A DNA stretch of 64,000 nucleotides from Anaeromyces robustus (taxonomy: Eukaryota; Neocallimastigomycota; Neocallimastigomycetes; Neocallimastigales; Neocallimastigaceae), in assembly GCA_002104895.1 (NCBI GenBank), contig MCFG01000046.1, positions 124,001 through 188,000 of the forward strand, written 5' to 3'. How positions within the stretch are numbered: the first letter of the stretch is position 1; each line of letters starts with the position of its first letter. The translations under genes and the position numbers were made by a program. The notes under the pieces were generated by a model. The model did not search any database. It was not told the origin of the DNA and saw only the letters and a program-made list of their open reading frames with translations. Shown here in pieces: positions 28,080-41,162 of the stretch.

Positions 28080-28375
28080 TTACTATATTAATTATAATTT
28101 ATAATAAAAAATTTTTATGATTAATATACATAATTCTATTTTGTTTTTGTAATTTTGTTTGTAATTATTAATATTTATCACTATATTTTACCTTAGATCT
28201 GGCTCTCATCTTTCTTCTCTTACGCTTAAGTCTTCTCTGTCTCTTCTTTCTCCACTATTTATTATTATATATATAAAAAAATTATTTATATTAATATTCA
28301 CGTTTTCTAAAAATAATTTTTTATCATTTCTACATTATCTATTTTATTATTTTTGAATTTTACCTTATCTCTCAT
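28080..28375 (-). CDS. RPL41: Large-subunit ribosomal protein eL41
   Basis: Three exons on the - strand, 28375-28364 (MRDK), 28254-28192 and 28082-28080, encode 25 residues: [20 protein letters not shown] then RARSK. This is nearly the universal eL41 sequence ([20 protein letters not shown]...). eL41 is the smallest ribosomal protein, an Arg/Lys-rich helix bridging the subunits. Donors are GTAAAA and acceptors TAG; both introns are 109 nt. The second intron falls between the last sense codon (AAG) and the stop: the next exon begins with TAA. If that intron were retained, the frame would read GTA AAA TAT AGT and add residues. The AAG-rich codon use suggests high expression. The small size explains why it is easily missed. 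Confidence 0.93.
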
Positions 28376-29111
28376 TTTTATAAATGAAAAACTATGAGTT
28401 AAAAAAAAATTTTTTTTAGTGAAAAGAGTATATATTTATATTTTTCAAAATTAGCATAATTCCCACAACATTCATAATGTAATATATTTATTCTATATAA
28501 AAATTTAAAACTTTAATTAATTTTATATATATTTACATTATATAGTAATATATTTAAATAGTATTAAATAATAAAAAATAATTATTTTTTATAAAAATTA
28601 TCTTCATATCCTAAATAATGATTTGTGTTAATTATATGTTAAATAAATATGATTGGTTATTCAATTATTTCTAAGAAAAAATACAGGATTTTTTTAAAAA
28701 GTAAATAAAAATAAATAAATAATTTATTTTTTATTTTTTATTTTTAAACAAAAATGTCAATACAATACAAAATACAAAATTCTTTTAAATTATTATTGGT
28801 TAAAATCTTTATGTATTGTACATTAATAATATTATAATAAATTATATTATATATATATATATAAAATTTTAATTACAGTGTTTTTATTTTTTTTTAAATA
28901 TATATATTTTTTAGATCAGTTTAACCAACGAATAATATTAAAATTAAAAAAAAAAAAAAAAAAAGATTTCTTTTTAATTCTTTAAAAAAAAAAAAAAAAA
29001 AAAAGCATAAAAAAATATATAATTTATATTATTTAATATATCCTTAATAAATCCAAAATATATCTAAGATATTAGAATATTTAGCATAATTATAATTATT
29101 ATATATACATA

Positions 29112-29495
29112 AATTTTTTAAATTAACGGAGTTAACGTATAATGATATTTGCATGAAGTTTCTTTTGACGTTTATGAATATGAATAATTAAATAAAATAA
29201 AAAATAGAGAAAAATAATATTATATTTTGAATTAGGAAGTTTTAAAGGTTGAAAAATATATTATCTGTCTTATGTATTTTAATATTTGTATTTTAAATAA
29301 AAAAATTTTTTAAATAAACGGAGTTAACGTATAATGATATTTGCATGAAGTTTCTTTTGACGTTTATGAATATGAATAATTAAATAAAATAAAAAATAGA
29401 GAAATATAATATTATATTTTGAATTAGGAAGTTTTAAACTATGAAAAATATATTATCTGTCTTATGTATTTTAATATTTGTATTTTAAATAAAAG
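29112..29495. repeat. 192-bp direct tandem duplication
   Basis: Two adjacent copies start near 29112 and 29304, each containing ACGGAGTTAACGTATAATGA (from 29126 and 29318) and ATTATCTGTCTTATGTATTT. They differ at only a few bases (for example AAAGGTTG versus AAACTATG), so the duplication is recent. Confidence 0.85.
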
Positions 29496-29508
29496 CTTTT
29501 TATGATAT

Positions 29509-29655
29509 CTTTAAATAAATAAAAAATAAATTTTTGAAATATTATTACAAAGTATTCTTTAAATAAATAAAAAATAATTTTTTGAAATATTATTACAAAG
29601 TATTCTTTAAATAAATAAAAAATAATTTTTTGAAATATTATTACAAAGTATCATA
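29509..29655. repeat. About 51-bp unit in three tandem copies
   Basis: The unit contains TTTAAATAAATAAAAAATAA, TTTTTGAAATATTATTACAA and AGTATTC, with nearly identical copies from about 29509, 29560 and 29605. Confidence 0.75.
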
Positions 29656-29939
29656 ATATATTTTCATTTTCATTTTCATTTTATATATATTTTTTATAAT
29701 ATTATTATGAAGTTTTAAAATTAATTTTAAGTAATAAATATTCTGTATGATTAAAATTTAATTTTTTTATTATTTAAAAAAAATAAAAAGAAAATCTTTT
29801 CATATTTGTTTAATATTTATTTATAAATCTAATATTCTATTAAATATTCTATTATATACATAAATGTTTTCATTTTCAAAGTTATATACTGTATTACCTA
29901 CAGTTTTATACTCATATAAATCTCATTAATATACATATG

Positions 29940-29972
<33 letters not shown>

Positions 29973-30602
29973 ATATATATAAGCATTTTTTTATTGTTTT
30001 AATTTTATTTCAAAAATACTCTTTTTCTATATTTTTATATAAAAAAAAATTAAATTATATATATTATATATATTTTATTAAATATTATTTCTTATTTATT
30101 AAGTTATATATCTTAATTTTTTAAATGTGGATTTTCTTTTTTAATATTTAATATTAACATAAAAAAATGTCATTTTTAATATTTAATTTTTAATATAAAA
30201 AGATTTCATTTATATGTATTTTTTTTTTTTCTATTAATTATTAAATTTAATAAAAGTTTTGTTATAAATATTTTACTAATATTTATATCTATATTGTATA
30301 TATAAGTACATTATCAAAACTTTTCAATTCATATTTATTAACAAAACTTTTGATCAATAATTTAGTTTTTTTTTTTTTTAAAAAAAAAATGATTAAATAA
30401 AAATAATAGTAATATAAAGTATTTAATATTATATATTTTATTTTATATTATTTTTTATTAATATATATATATATTGAAAATATATCAGTTACATTATATT
30501 ACAATATTTTAATAATTAATTAAACAAAAATTATCATATTATGAGTTTATACACTTTTTAATAATAATAATAATGGATATTACCAGATTGGATTGAAAAT
30601 AC

Positions 30603-30893
30603 TAAAAAATATTATAATATTTATAATATTTATAATATTTATAATATTTATAATATTTATAATATTTATAATATTTATAATATTTATAATATTTATTATA
30701 TTTATTATATTTATAATATTTATAATATTTATTATATTTATATTATTTATAATATTTATAATATTTATAATATTTATAATATTTATAATATTTATAATAT
30801 TTATAATATTTATAATATTTATAATATTTATAATATTTATAATATTTATTATATTTATTATATTTATAATATTTATAATATTTATAATATTTT
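30603..30893. repeat. 9-bp minisatellite (TTTATAATA)n, about 32 copies
   Basis: Almost perfect tandem TTTATAATA with scattered TTTATTATA variants and one TTTATATTA. Because 9 is a multiple of 3 it leaves an open frame of Ile-Ile-Phe repeats, which is an artefact. It ends directly at the stop codon of the ORF on the opposite strand (30892-31506). Confidence 0.93.
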
Positions 30894-31506
30894 AAACTAC
30901 AACTAAATTATACATATTCAAAACTTTATCAGGAATATTATCAACTATTAATTCTACTGATCCCCTAGATGTATTACCAATTACTGTATATAACTTACGA
31001 GTAGAAAAACTATCCTTTTCACCATAAAAAATGGTAATATTTAAAATTTTTTTCCTATATTCAATTGGAATATCAGCCATATAAATATCATAATCTTCTT
31101 CTCTAGTAATATTGTATAATTCTACAATACTGTCACTACATATTCTAGCATTTGGAATAGGCATATTCATTTCATTTAAACTTTTAAAATTATTATTAAT
31201 AGATTTTCTTTTAGTCTTTTCTTTCTTTTTACAAAATGTTGAACCTACATAAGAAGCAGAAGTAAAAGGTTTATATTTTAGATCAATGTTCATCTTTTCA
31301 GAAACATCTTCATAAACATTTTTAATCAATTCATTAAATTCTTTAAGAGATGATTTTTCAAACTCGATGTTCTCTTCTTTAACAATATTACATAAAGCAT
31401 AAATATTAGTTTCTATAGCTTTTTTAATTAACATAGTTTTAATTTCTTTTAGATAATCATTTAAATTATCAGTATTAACTTCTTTTTTAATTTCTTCAAC
31501 AGACAT
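30892..31506 (-). CDS. Unrecognised 204-residue protein
   Basis: A single open frame from ATG (31506) to TAA (30892). Family not recognised. The N-terminal third (1-80) is charged and likely helical (SVEEIKKEVNTDNLNDYLKE). A Lys-rich stretch follows (93-103, KKKEKTKRK). The C-terminal half (about 120-204) alternates hydrophobic and polar residues (KILNITIFYG, KLYTVIG, SVELIVDN) and looks beta-rich. No signal peptide or membrane segment is seen. Codon use is ordinary for the window and the frame is intact in an otherwise eroded region, which favours a real gene. Its 3' end abuts a minisatellite; its 5' side begins inside a fold-back palindrome. It could be lineage-specific or cargo of a mobile element. 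Confidence 0.6.
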   Translation of the reverse strand: MSVEEIKKEVNTDNLNDYLKEIKTMLIKKAIETNIYALCNIVKEENIEFEKSSLKEFNELIKNVYEDVSEKMNIDLKYKPFTSASYVGSTFCKKKEKTKRKSINNNFKSLNEMNMPIPNARICSDSIVELYNITREEDYDIYMADIPIEYRKKILNITIFYGEKDSFSTRKLYTVIGNTSRGSVELIVDNIPDKVLNMYNLVVV

Positions 31507-32018
31507 ATTAAGTTGAAAAATCTCAAGTATAAAAATTAAATTTATATTAATAAAAAACTTAATATATACAATATAATTAGTAATTGTTTTTAAATTTTAT
31601 ATAAAAATATTCAAGAGTGATATTATATCTCTTTTATAATAATTAAATTTTTATAAATTAATTTTGTTTTTATACTAATATTTATTTATTATATAATATA
31701 TATTATAAATTAATTTATATATTATATAATATATAATATATAAATTTATTTATAATATCAGTATAATATATATAAATATTAGTTTAAATATATAAATTAA
31801 TTTATAATATATATTATATAATAAATAAATATTAGTATAAAAACAAAATTAATTTACAAAAATTTAAATCTATTATAAAAGAGATATAATATTACTAGCT
31901 ATAAAAAAATTGATAATTTTAAAAAAAAAACTTAATATATATAATGTAACTATAGATTATATTGATGTTTGAATTTATTAATCATACCTATACTTATTAA
32001 GATTTTTCAACTTAATAT
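31505..32018. repeat. Fold-back palindrome of about 0.5 kb starting in a start codon
   Basis: The outer 19-bp arms are exact complements: ATATTAAGTTGAAAAATCT at 31505-31523 and its inverse at 32000-32018. Inner arms of about 105 bp (31618-31722 and 31790-31894) are over 90% complementary, with a 67-nt A+T loop. The left outer arm overlaps the AT of the ATG at 31506. No clear target duplication flanks it. It may be a MITE-like or foldback element supplying the 5' region of the ORF. Confidence 0.75.
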
Positions 32019-35000
32019 TTATTCTATTTTTATATCATTTCCATATATATAACATAACAAATATCATTAAAATATGCTTTAGCATTACAAACTAATGATT
32101 CACCTTTCTCCTGTAGAATCACATTAAATATTTTAATAATAGGAAATAAATTTAACGTTAATAGTGAAATTTTTATTTAATAATAAATGTTTAACTAATT
32201 TATCATTAATACCTGTTCTAGTATATATTTTTAACTTAAAGTCATTATCATAAATCAAATGAAATCCTATCATTATATGAAAGTAGAAAGTAATAGATAA
32301 ACATTAGAAATAATATTTCCAAATAATTTAGCCTGCAAAGTTATATTAGAAATTTTTAATTAAAATTTTTCTATATAAAAAAAAACTAAAATAAATTAAT
32401 TACCTTTTTAGGTAATTAATTTATTTTTATATTTATTAAAATTTCACATTAATTATTTATTTTTTTAAAAAAAAAAAAAAAATATGAAAATTTAAAAATT
32501 AATAAAATATATATGAAGGATATTTAATTTCATAACTTATTATCAATAAATAAATTGTTTATTCTCAATCTTTATTATTTTAATCTTATACAAATATTTA
32601 TTCTAATTTGACTTTTATAATGTATTTGATAAATAAATAAAAGTTATACAATATTTAATATTAAAAAAAATATATATATATATTTAATATTTTTATTTAA
32701 TAAAAGGTTTTAATAATGATTATATTTATATAAACCTTAATAATATAATTCTATTAGTTTTAAAATTATAAAAACCAAAAAAAATAAAAATAAAAATAAA
32801 ATAAAAGATCAAATGTTAATTTTTTTCAGTAAAATTATTAAATATTTTTGAAATTTTTTATTAAATATATTCAATATATTCATATAATAATATTTAAATT
32901 TAATAGATAAAATAATAACTAAAATAATTTTAACGATTTATATAATATAAATGATTATCAGTTTGTAAATGAATTTCTATATTATATATAATAATTGTAA
33001 TTCTAATAAATTTGATTTTTTATTATGAGTTACAGTAACTTCTAGTATAAAAAAGTTTTCTTCTTAAAAAAAATCTTAATATGAATAATTAAAAATATAT
33101 AATTGAATTAAAAATAATTATAATTGTTATTATTTTACCATAATACAATTATTACATAGTAAATATTATAATATCGGATAAAAGATTGGATCTACCAAAA
33201 TAAAAGAATATATATTTTTTTATTTTTATTTTATTTTTATTTTTATAAATACTTTTATTTTTTGTAAAGCATATAATATATAATTGAAATGAATATTATA
33301 AAATAAATTGCTTATTAAAATTTTTTAAAAATATTTGTACTTATACTAATAAACTTTTGGTAATTAAAATAATAATAAAATACTTTTTTTTTTTATAAAT
33401 ATATAATAATTATAATAATTATAAAAATATTATATTATGAAACAAAAAAAGTATTAATTGAATAATTTTCGTAAATTTTCAAATAAGATTTTTTAAAACT
33501 TAAGAAAAAGTTTATCTGCAATCAAACTCAAATAATAATAAAATTATAATAGTTTATTTTTTTTTTATTATATAATTATTCATTATTAATAATAGTACTT
33601 TTTACCAATAGTTTTAAAAGAAAAATAAATATATTTCTATTTTTAAAACTTAAAATGTTTGATTGACCAATATTATTACTAAAAATTCTCTCATTAATAA
33701 TATAAAAATTGTTTCAAGAATGAAAATTTTATAATAATTGTGTTACCTATAAAAAAGCTAAAAAAATAATATTTATAATATATTATTAATAAAAGTAATT
33801 CTTTATCTTATATAAATTATATACGTTAAAGAAAAAAAAATTAAATATTATAACATTTCTTAATGCTTTATTTATTTATTTATTTTTTATTTATTTGTTT
33901 ATTTATTTATTTATTTATTTATTAATTTATTTATTTATTTATTTGTTTTTAATTGTTAGTTATTTATTTATTATTTTTCATTTATCAATATATTAAAATT
34001 TATAATAAAATGTCAAGAAATTTATATTAAATAATATAAATATAATATTACATTTTTTATTACTATATTTGTCTATTTTTGTACATTTTTTATTTATTAT
34101 TAAAAAAATTAATAAATAATGTATTATTAAGAATTTAATAATAATAAATAATAATATTAATAAATAATAATAAATAATAATAATAAAAATGTAAAAAAAT
34201 TTTTTATTAATTAAAATATAATAATAATGATTAAGTATTAATAAATAACAATCTCTTATATCATTTACTCATAAAAATATGAATCATAAAAATTAATATA
34301 ACAAAAGCTAAGAATTAATCAATTCTAAATGGAAAAATAATCATTAATCAATCAATATATAATCATTATTAATAAATATTTTAATTGAAAAAAAAAAAAA
34401 AAGAAAAAAGGAAATTTATTTATTATTAAAGTTTTTTATACATTAACCATTAATACTATTCTTTTTTGTTAATTATTCATATTTAACAAATCTATTGTTA
34501 TATTATAATATAAAAAGCAAATTAAATAAAATTAAATAAAAAAAATTGTTATTAGATTACAAAAAAAAAATTTGTTATGATTCATAATTTATTTATTATT
34601 AAATTAAATGAACAAAGTCATGATAACTTTGTCAACATTTCGGATAACTTCTATTATTAAAAGTTTAATTATTAAAAATAATATTTAGAAATCAATTGTT
34701 TCTAATATTATATAAATTTTATCTAAGTATAATAACAAAATTTAATTGTTTTCTAATATTTTTATAAAGAAATATATTTAAAGATTAATAATATTAAGAA
34801 AAATATATTAATATGATTATAATTATTGCTATTATTTTGATTACATAATTATTATAAAGTATTGTTTTTAAATTCTAAATTATCATAACTTATTCTTACT
34901 TATTATACAAAAACCAAAGATCAAAATAGAAAAAAAAAAAAAGAAGTATTAAAAAATAATACATCAATAATTATTTTTAATATTTTTTTTCTATTTTGAT

Positions 35001-38000
35001 CTTAATAATATTTTATTATACATTTATTACTTATTTTTATAATATATAATTATAATTTTATGATATGTCTCTTATGATTATATTTATTAATATAATCTTT
35101 TTAAAAAATCTGAACATTTTATTTTTTTATTTTTTTTTATTTTAATTATTTGATTTTATCAAGAATATGAAAAAATTCTTCAATAAAATTAATATGTTAA
35201 ATTAATCTGTATTTATTTACATATATTAATATATAATCATAATATATAAGGATTTAAATTTTTTATCCAATACAAATAAAGCATACTTAATTTAATATAT
35301 TAATATTATTTTTCAGACATTTTTAAAAAATTATGTGAATTTATCCTTTATTATTATAGAATTTATTATAAAATAAAGTTTATTATCAATTAAAATTATT
35401 ATGATAAAAAATGATAAAATATGAGTGATAAAAAGTAATTCATAATAAAAAAAAATTTATAATATAAATATAATAGTTTTTTTTAATAAATAGTTTATCA
35501 TAATAATTATGAATAATAAAAACAAAAAAAAAAAAAAAGTAATAATTATTAAAATATAAAAGAATAATGTCATGAAAAATCATTATTATAAAATAAATTA
35601 TAAAAACAAAATCATAATAATAGACAAATAAAACATATAATAATATTTAACAACTAATTTATTAAAGAGTCTATGAATTCTATTAAAGCTACAACTTAAA
35701 ATAGTTACATTTAAATATTAAAAATATTGTTCAACGGTATAATATAGTTGTTACAAAGATTAGTAATGTAATACTCTTAAATATTTTGTTGACTTTTTTG
35801 TTGTCATAATGAAAAAATTTTTTATATTATATTTTCTATTATTATTATTATTTTTTTTTTTTTTACATTTTTTGTTATCTTGAACATGAGATTTATATTA
35901 ATATTATTTATTTATTTATATTTCTATATTTATTTATTTATTATATTTATTATTCATTTATTTAGATATTTAATTATTTGTTTGTTTGTTTATTGTTAAT
36001 GTATACGTTTTTTCTTAATTTGTATAATTTGTGTGAATTGGTTTTTTTTTTTTTTTTTTCAAATCATTATATTATATATTAATATATTAATATATTAGTG
36101 TAATATATGTATTTTTTGAGGTCTTTTATATATATTATCCTTTTTAAATTAATTTTTTTTTTAGGTTACTATGCCAATTAATGAAACTTTATTTATTATT
36201 ATAAATAATATCAAGATATAAACTTTATTAAATATTATTTTCATTAATTTTATGAGTACATTTTATATGAAATAGTAATTTATTGTATTAATTATTAATT
36301 AAATTTTAATAACAATATATATATTTGTTAAAAAAAATTTTTTTTAACAAATATATATAAATTTTTTTTACAAAAACGGTTTCTTTTTTTTTTTTTTTTA
36401 ATTAATTATATTGACATATGTAAGTTTATAAAAGTATTTAATATATTAAAATATATAGTGTAATATAATGTAATTTTATTGTAAATGACATTTAATAATA
36501 TTTTTATTCAAATTTGGTATATTTATATTTAATTAAAAAAAAATTTTTTTTGTCATTTTTTGAAATCATAATTGAACGTAACAATAATAAAACTTTTTAA
36601 TTTGTATTTTTTTTTTTTTTTTTAAAAAAAAAAAACATGGTAAATTATTATTAATTTAAATCTATATAGTTAATGTAATACAAATATTCAAAAATAGAAA
36701 TATAATAACTACAATAAAATTAATACAATTAATTTTTATGTTTTTTAATAATAAATTTGTATGCTTTTTTATATCATAAATAAAAATAAATAAATAAATA
36801 AATAAGTTCTCATAATAACCATAAAAAGAGAATAAGGATAAAACAAAAACATGAAATATAATAATTAATTATAATAAAAATTATAATAAAAATAATAATT
36901 ATAATAATATAGTGAATTATAATCATACATGTTTTTTTTATTCAATTTTTTATTATTTTTATTTTACTATATTTTTCCTTATATAATATTATTATTATAT
37001 TAACATATCAATAAATATTTATTAATCGTTGATATAAACAAAAATAAAAAAAAAAAAAGGTTTCATTTTTTTATTACAGGAAATGATTCATAGTTATAGT
37101 AATATATAAATAGACATTATTTTAATTAATTTGATAATGAAACAAAAATGCTTAATCTCCTATATTTTTTTTATCTAATAGATTTGATCTAAAACATAAT
37201 ATATGAGAATATTCTTGTAGTTGTTTAAAAAACGATATTTAAATATTATATTTTTTTTATTTTAACATAATACTTTAATTATTTATAGTTTAATAAAATG
37301 AATGTTTTATTTAAACTTTTATTATAAAATTTACATAAATATTTATAAATACATTTATTATTATTTGCTTTTTTTTTTATATATTTTTCATAATTATATA
37401 TTGTAGAAATTTTACCAATTATTGAAAAGTATTAATTTTATGAAATTGACAATAATTATATTCTTAAATACAAATTTAATTAATAATAGATATATATAAA
37501 GTAAAAAAAATAAAAAATGTAATAATGAATAGTAATTAACTATTAATTATTATATAGCAAGGTAAATTTTAGTGACGCAAAAAATTATTGTTAAGCTATA
37601 TGAATATAAATAACTTTCTAATAAACAGAAAAATATAATGATGCTAAGATTTTAATATATTATAAATAATATTTATATTTTTTTATTTACTATTAATATT
37701 TATTATTTATTATATATTTATAATTATTTACTATTAATATTTATTATTTATTATTATTATTTATTATTTATTATTTATTATTTATTATTTATTATTTATT
37801 ATTTATTATTTATTATTTATTATTTATTAATATAGTCAAGCCATTAACATTTTAACATTTTTTATTAAAATTCTAAAAGTCTATTTCTTAATGATTCATT
37901 TTATATTGGATTATGAAATTATTATTATAATCCAAAAAAAAAAAAAAAAAAAAAAAAAAAACAATTAAAACTACATCTATCAATATATTATAATATATTA

Positions 38001-39746
38001 TAAATATACCAGAATTAGATAATTTAAAATTTAATTGATAAAAAATTTATATATATATTATCAATATATTCATAATAAATCAAAATATATTATTTTTAAC
38101 AGTTAATATATTATAAAACATTAAATTATTATATAAAATTATATTCTCTCTTAAGAAAATCTATTAACTATATAATATGAAATACAATTAATTATGTTAA
38201 ATTACTTAATTCAATTGTATTATTTCATTATATATATAAAATTTTTTTTTGACCTTTAAAATTATCTAATATATAGTTTAAGTTAATATCTAATATATTA
38301 CAATATATTAGATATGTTATTATTAAATAAAATATTAAATTATAATATATTATAATATATTTGTTTTATTTATATCACATATTTAATTTCGATTATAATA
38401 TATTTATAACATATTATAAATATATTAATAAATTGGTTAATTATACTTAATAAATAAACTTTTTTTTTTTAGTAAAATAATATTAAAAAAAAACAAGAAA
38501 ACCTTATTATTCTAATATAATATTAAATGAATTATATTAAAATCTATAGGTATAATTCATTATAAATTTATTTATATCATATATAATAAATTAATAAATT
38601 AATATTTATAATATTCATTTTATTGACATAATATATTAATAATATATTCATAATATATTATTACAATATATTGAACTGTTTTTACAATTAATATATCATA
38701 AATTAACATTTTTAATTGTGAAAAAAAAAAAAAAGGAATACATAGAATATACAATAATTAAATACAATTATAATATATAATTAATTATAATATATATTTA
38801 TATAATAAAATAATAATATTTAATAACAAAAAAAAAATAATAATAATAATAATAATAATATAAAAATAATAATAAAAACAATTATATATTTTATTATCAT
38901 ATAATTAAATATTACTATTAACTATTAACTTTTTATTATTTAGAGTAAAATATTAATAATTAAAATACAAGAAAAATGTTATAGTTATTAATATTATATA
39001 ATATAATAATATATATAAGTAATAAATTATTTTTATATTAAAAATGAATTATATAAATTAATATATATTTTTGGTTTTTTATTTCTTTTGTTTTTTTTTT
39101 TTTTTATTTCTTTTAAAAAAAATAAAAAAATTATTATTCAGCAAATAGATATTCATTAATTATTGTTCTAAAAAACTATATTTATATATTGACTTTTCTC
39201 TTTTATTTTTTTTATTTTTTTTTTTTTCTTTTTCAATTTAAAATCAAAAAGGAAAAAAAATAAAAATAATAAAAGAAATAATTTTAAAAAGGATTAAATT
39301 TAAAAATAAAAAAAGTAAAATAAGATTGATTTTTATTTTATTTAAATAAAAAATAAAAACATAAAGGATAGATGTTTAAAAATTAAAATTAAAAAATAAG
39401 AAAAAATATATATTATATAAGAAAAAACAATTGGAATATAACGTAGAAAAATAAAATCAAATACAAAAAATATTTAAAAATATTTAAAAAAATACAATAA
39501 ATAATATAAATCAAAATATCTAAATATTTAACATATTTATTTATATTATCAAAGAAAAAAAAAATACAAACAATATAAATGTTAACATATTTTTAAATCG
39601 TTAATATTCTACTTTTTTTTTTTTTATTGAATAAAATAAAAACATTTTTTTAAAAAAAAAAAAAAGTAAAAATTGTTAAAGGGTTTTTTTTTATTTATTA
39701 TCTATCAATAAATTTATTGTAATTGTAAGTAAATTATATAATAATA

Positions 39747-39784
<38 letters not shown>

Positions 39785-40007
39785 CATTTTTAAAATAAAG
39801 TTAAAGAAATTATTAACATATATAATTATATATATTCTATATATAAAGAATTATTTATTTATTTTTATAGTATTTATAAATTATAAATTATCAAGACTTA
39901 AATAATTAGATATTTATAAAATATAGTTAAAAAAAATTAAGACAATTTATTTAAACAAAATAAAAAAAGATATAATCAGTCTTATTAAATAAAACAATAT
40001 TAATAAA
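32019..40007. other. 8-kb A+T-rich desert
   Basis: No gene is supported. A short eroded coding-like patch on - lies at about 32060-32350. Simple sequence includes (TTTA)n at 33865-33950, TTATTTATTA repeats at 37690-37827, an A-run at 37934-37961, and AATATATTATAATATATT-type palindromic repeats scattered over 37980-38700. Poly-purine and poly-T tracts before 40008 belong to the tetraspanin 5' flank. Confidence 0.45.
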
Positions 40008-41162
40008 ATGGATAGAAATAATTATTATAATACTTCTGGTAATATAAGAGACAGAGGTGAAAGATATCAAAGATCAGATAGTGAACCAAGAAGTAGAGGA
40101 CCAAGAGATAATGGAAGAAGTCCTAGTTCTCAAAGACATAGAAGAGATGATCCAAGAAGAAATGATCAAAGAAGAAATGATCCAAGAAGTGAAAATTATA
40201 GACCAAGAAGAAATGAAAGAGATCCATATGGTAATACTTCTTTAGATAATTCACAAATGCAACAAGTCCATATTAGAGATAATTCTTTCAATAAACAATA
40301 TAATAGTAGCAGTTCATCACTAAACAATACATCTAGTAATTCAAATCTTATTCAATCACCATTCCAAAATCCTTATAAAATTGATTCAAATAGTAATAAA
40401 AAGATTATCAATGATCCAAGTAAGGATAGATTAGAAACTTATGCAAAATTAAAGAGTATTTCTCCGGTAAAATTCTATATTTCCATTATCATAGCAATAA
40501 TTATTACTGTCGTTATCTTTGCTATTGGTATTATGGTATTAAAAAATAAAGGTTTATCTGCCAATAATATAAGTGATGTTACTGTTGGTGATGCTCAAGG
40601 ATATCTTTTCTATTGTGGATTTATGTTATTAGCAATATTTACTGGTGTTTATGCATTTATTCGTAAATGGAATAATTTATTAGTTACTTATTGTTCATTC
40701 TTATTTGTTTCTTCTCTTTGGGTAGGTTACTTTGCCATAAACTTAATAAACGTTAAATCTGATACTGTTTCTATTATGAATACTCGTTGGAAAGATGAAT
40801 TCAATGAATCCACAAAAGCATTAATTCAAGAATCTCTTGAATGCTGTGGTTATTATGATTCTGAAGATGATCCAGCTTCATCTTCTGAATGTCATCAAAA
40901 TGAATCTACAAGAAAAAGATCATTATATACTGAAGATATATATGTAGGTACTTATAATACTTCAAAATTACATAAAAGATTAGAAGTTAAAGAAGGAAGT
41001 TGTGCTGAAGCTATTAATAATATTATTTCACAAAAACTTAGTATATACATCATTGTATTTTCAGTATTATTTGTTCTTAATGTTGCAGCTGTTATAGTTA
41101 CTATATTAGATATAAAGCAATATGCAGAAATTTTAGAAGAACTATCTAATCCATTTGCTTAA
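40008..41162 (+). CDS. Tetraspanin-like four-helix membrane protein
   Basis: An intronless frame of 384 residues. The N-terminal 150 residues are cytosolic and unusual: rich in Arg, Asp, Asn and Ser with DDPRRNDQRRNDPR-type repeats (about 47-60), then Ser/Asn-rich. Four membrane segments follow at about 155-177, 199-217, 224-246 and 345-367. The large extracellular loop (about 248-344) holds the tetraspanin signature LECCGYYD (Cys279-Cys280-Gly281) plus Cys295 and Cys332, the four cysteines needed for two disulfides. Tetraspanins organise membrane protein domains; in fungi they are linked to polarised growth and host penetration, but the role here is unknown. Typical members are about 200-270 residues, so the long basic tail is extra. 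Confidence 0.85.
   Translation: MDRNNYYNTSGNIRDRGERYQRSDSEPRSRGPRDNGRSPSSQRHRRDDPRRNDQRRNDPRSENYRPRRNERDPYGNTSLDNSQMQQVHIRDNSFNKQYNSSSSSLNNTSSNSNLIQSPFQNPYKIDSNSNKKIINDPSKDRLETYAKLKSISPVKFYISIIIAIIITVVIFAIGIMVLKNKGLSANNISDVTVGDAQGYLFYCGFMLLAIFTGVYAFIRKWNNLLVTYCSFLFVSSLWVGYFAINLINVKSDTVSIMNTRWKDEFNESTKALIQESLECCGYYDSEDDPASSSECHQNESTRKRSLYTEDIYVGTYNTSKLHKRLEVKEGSCAEAINNIISQKLSIYIIVFSVLFVLNVAAVIVTILDIKQYAEILEELSNPFA

Larger units (their letters stand above)
28376..30602. other. A+T-rich region upstream of eL41 with tandem duplications
   Basis: Contains the eL41 promoter flank (just above 28376), a long A-run (29941-29970), the 192-bp duplication (29112-29495) and the 51-bp triplicate (29509-29655). 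No coding sequence was found. Confidence 0.45.

Noticed and set aside
30593-30895. 100-residue Ile-Ile-Phe repeat protein on +
   Set aside because: Direct translation of the 9-bp minisatellite; no independent coding evidence.
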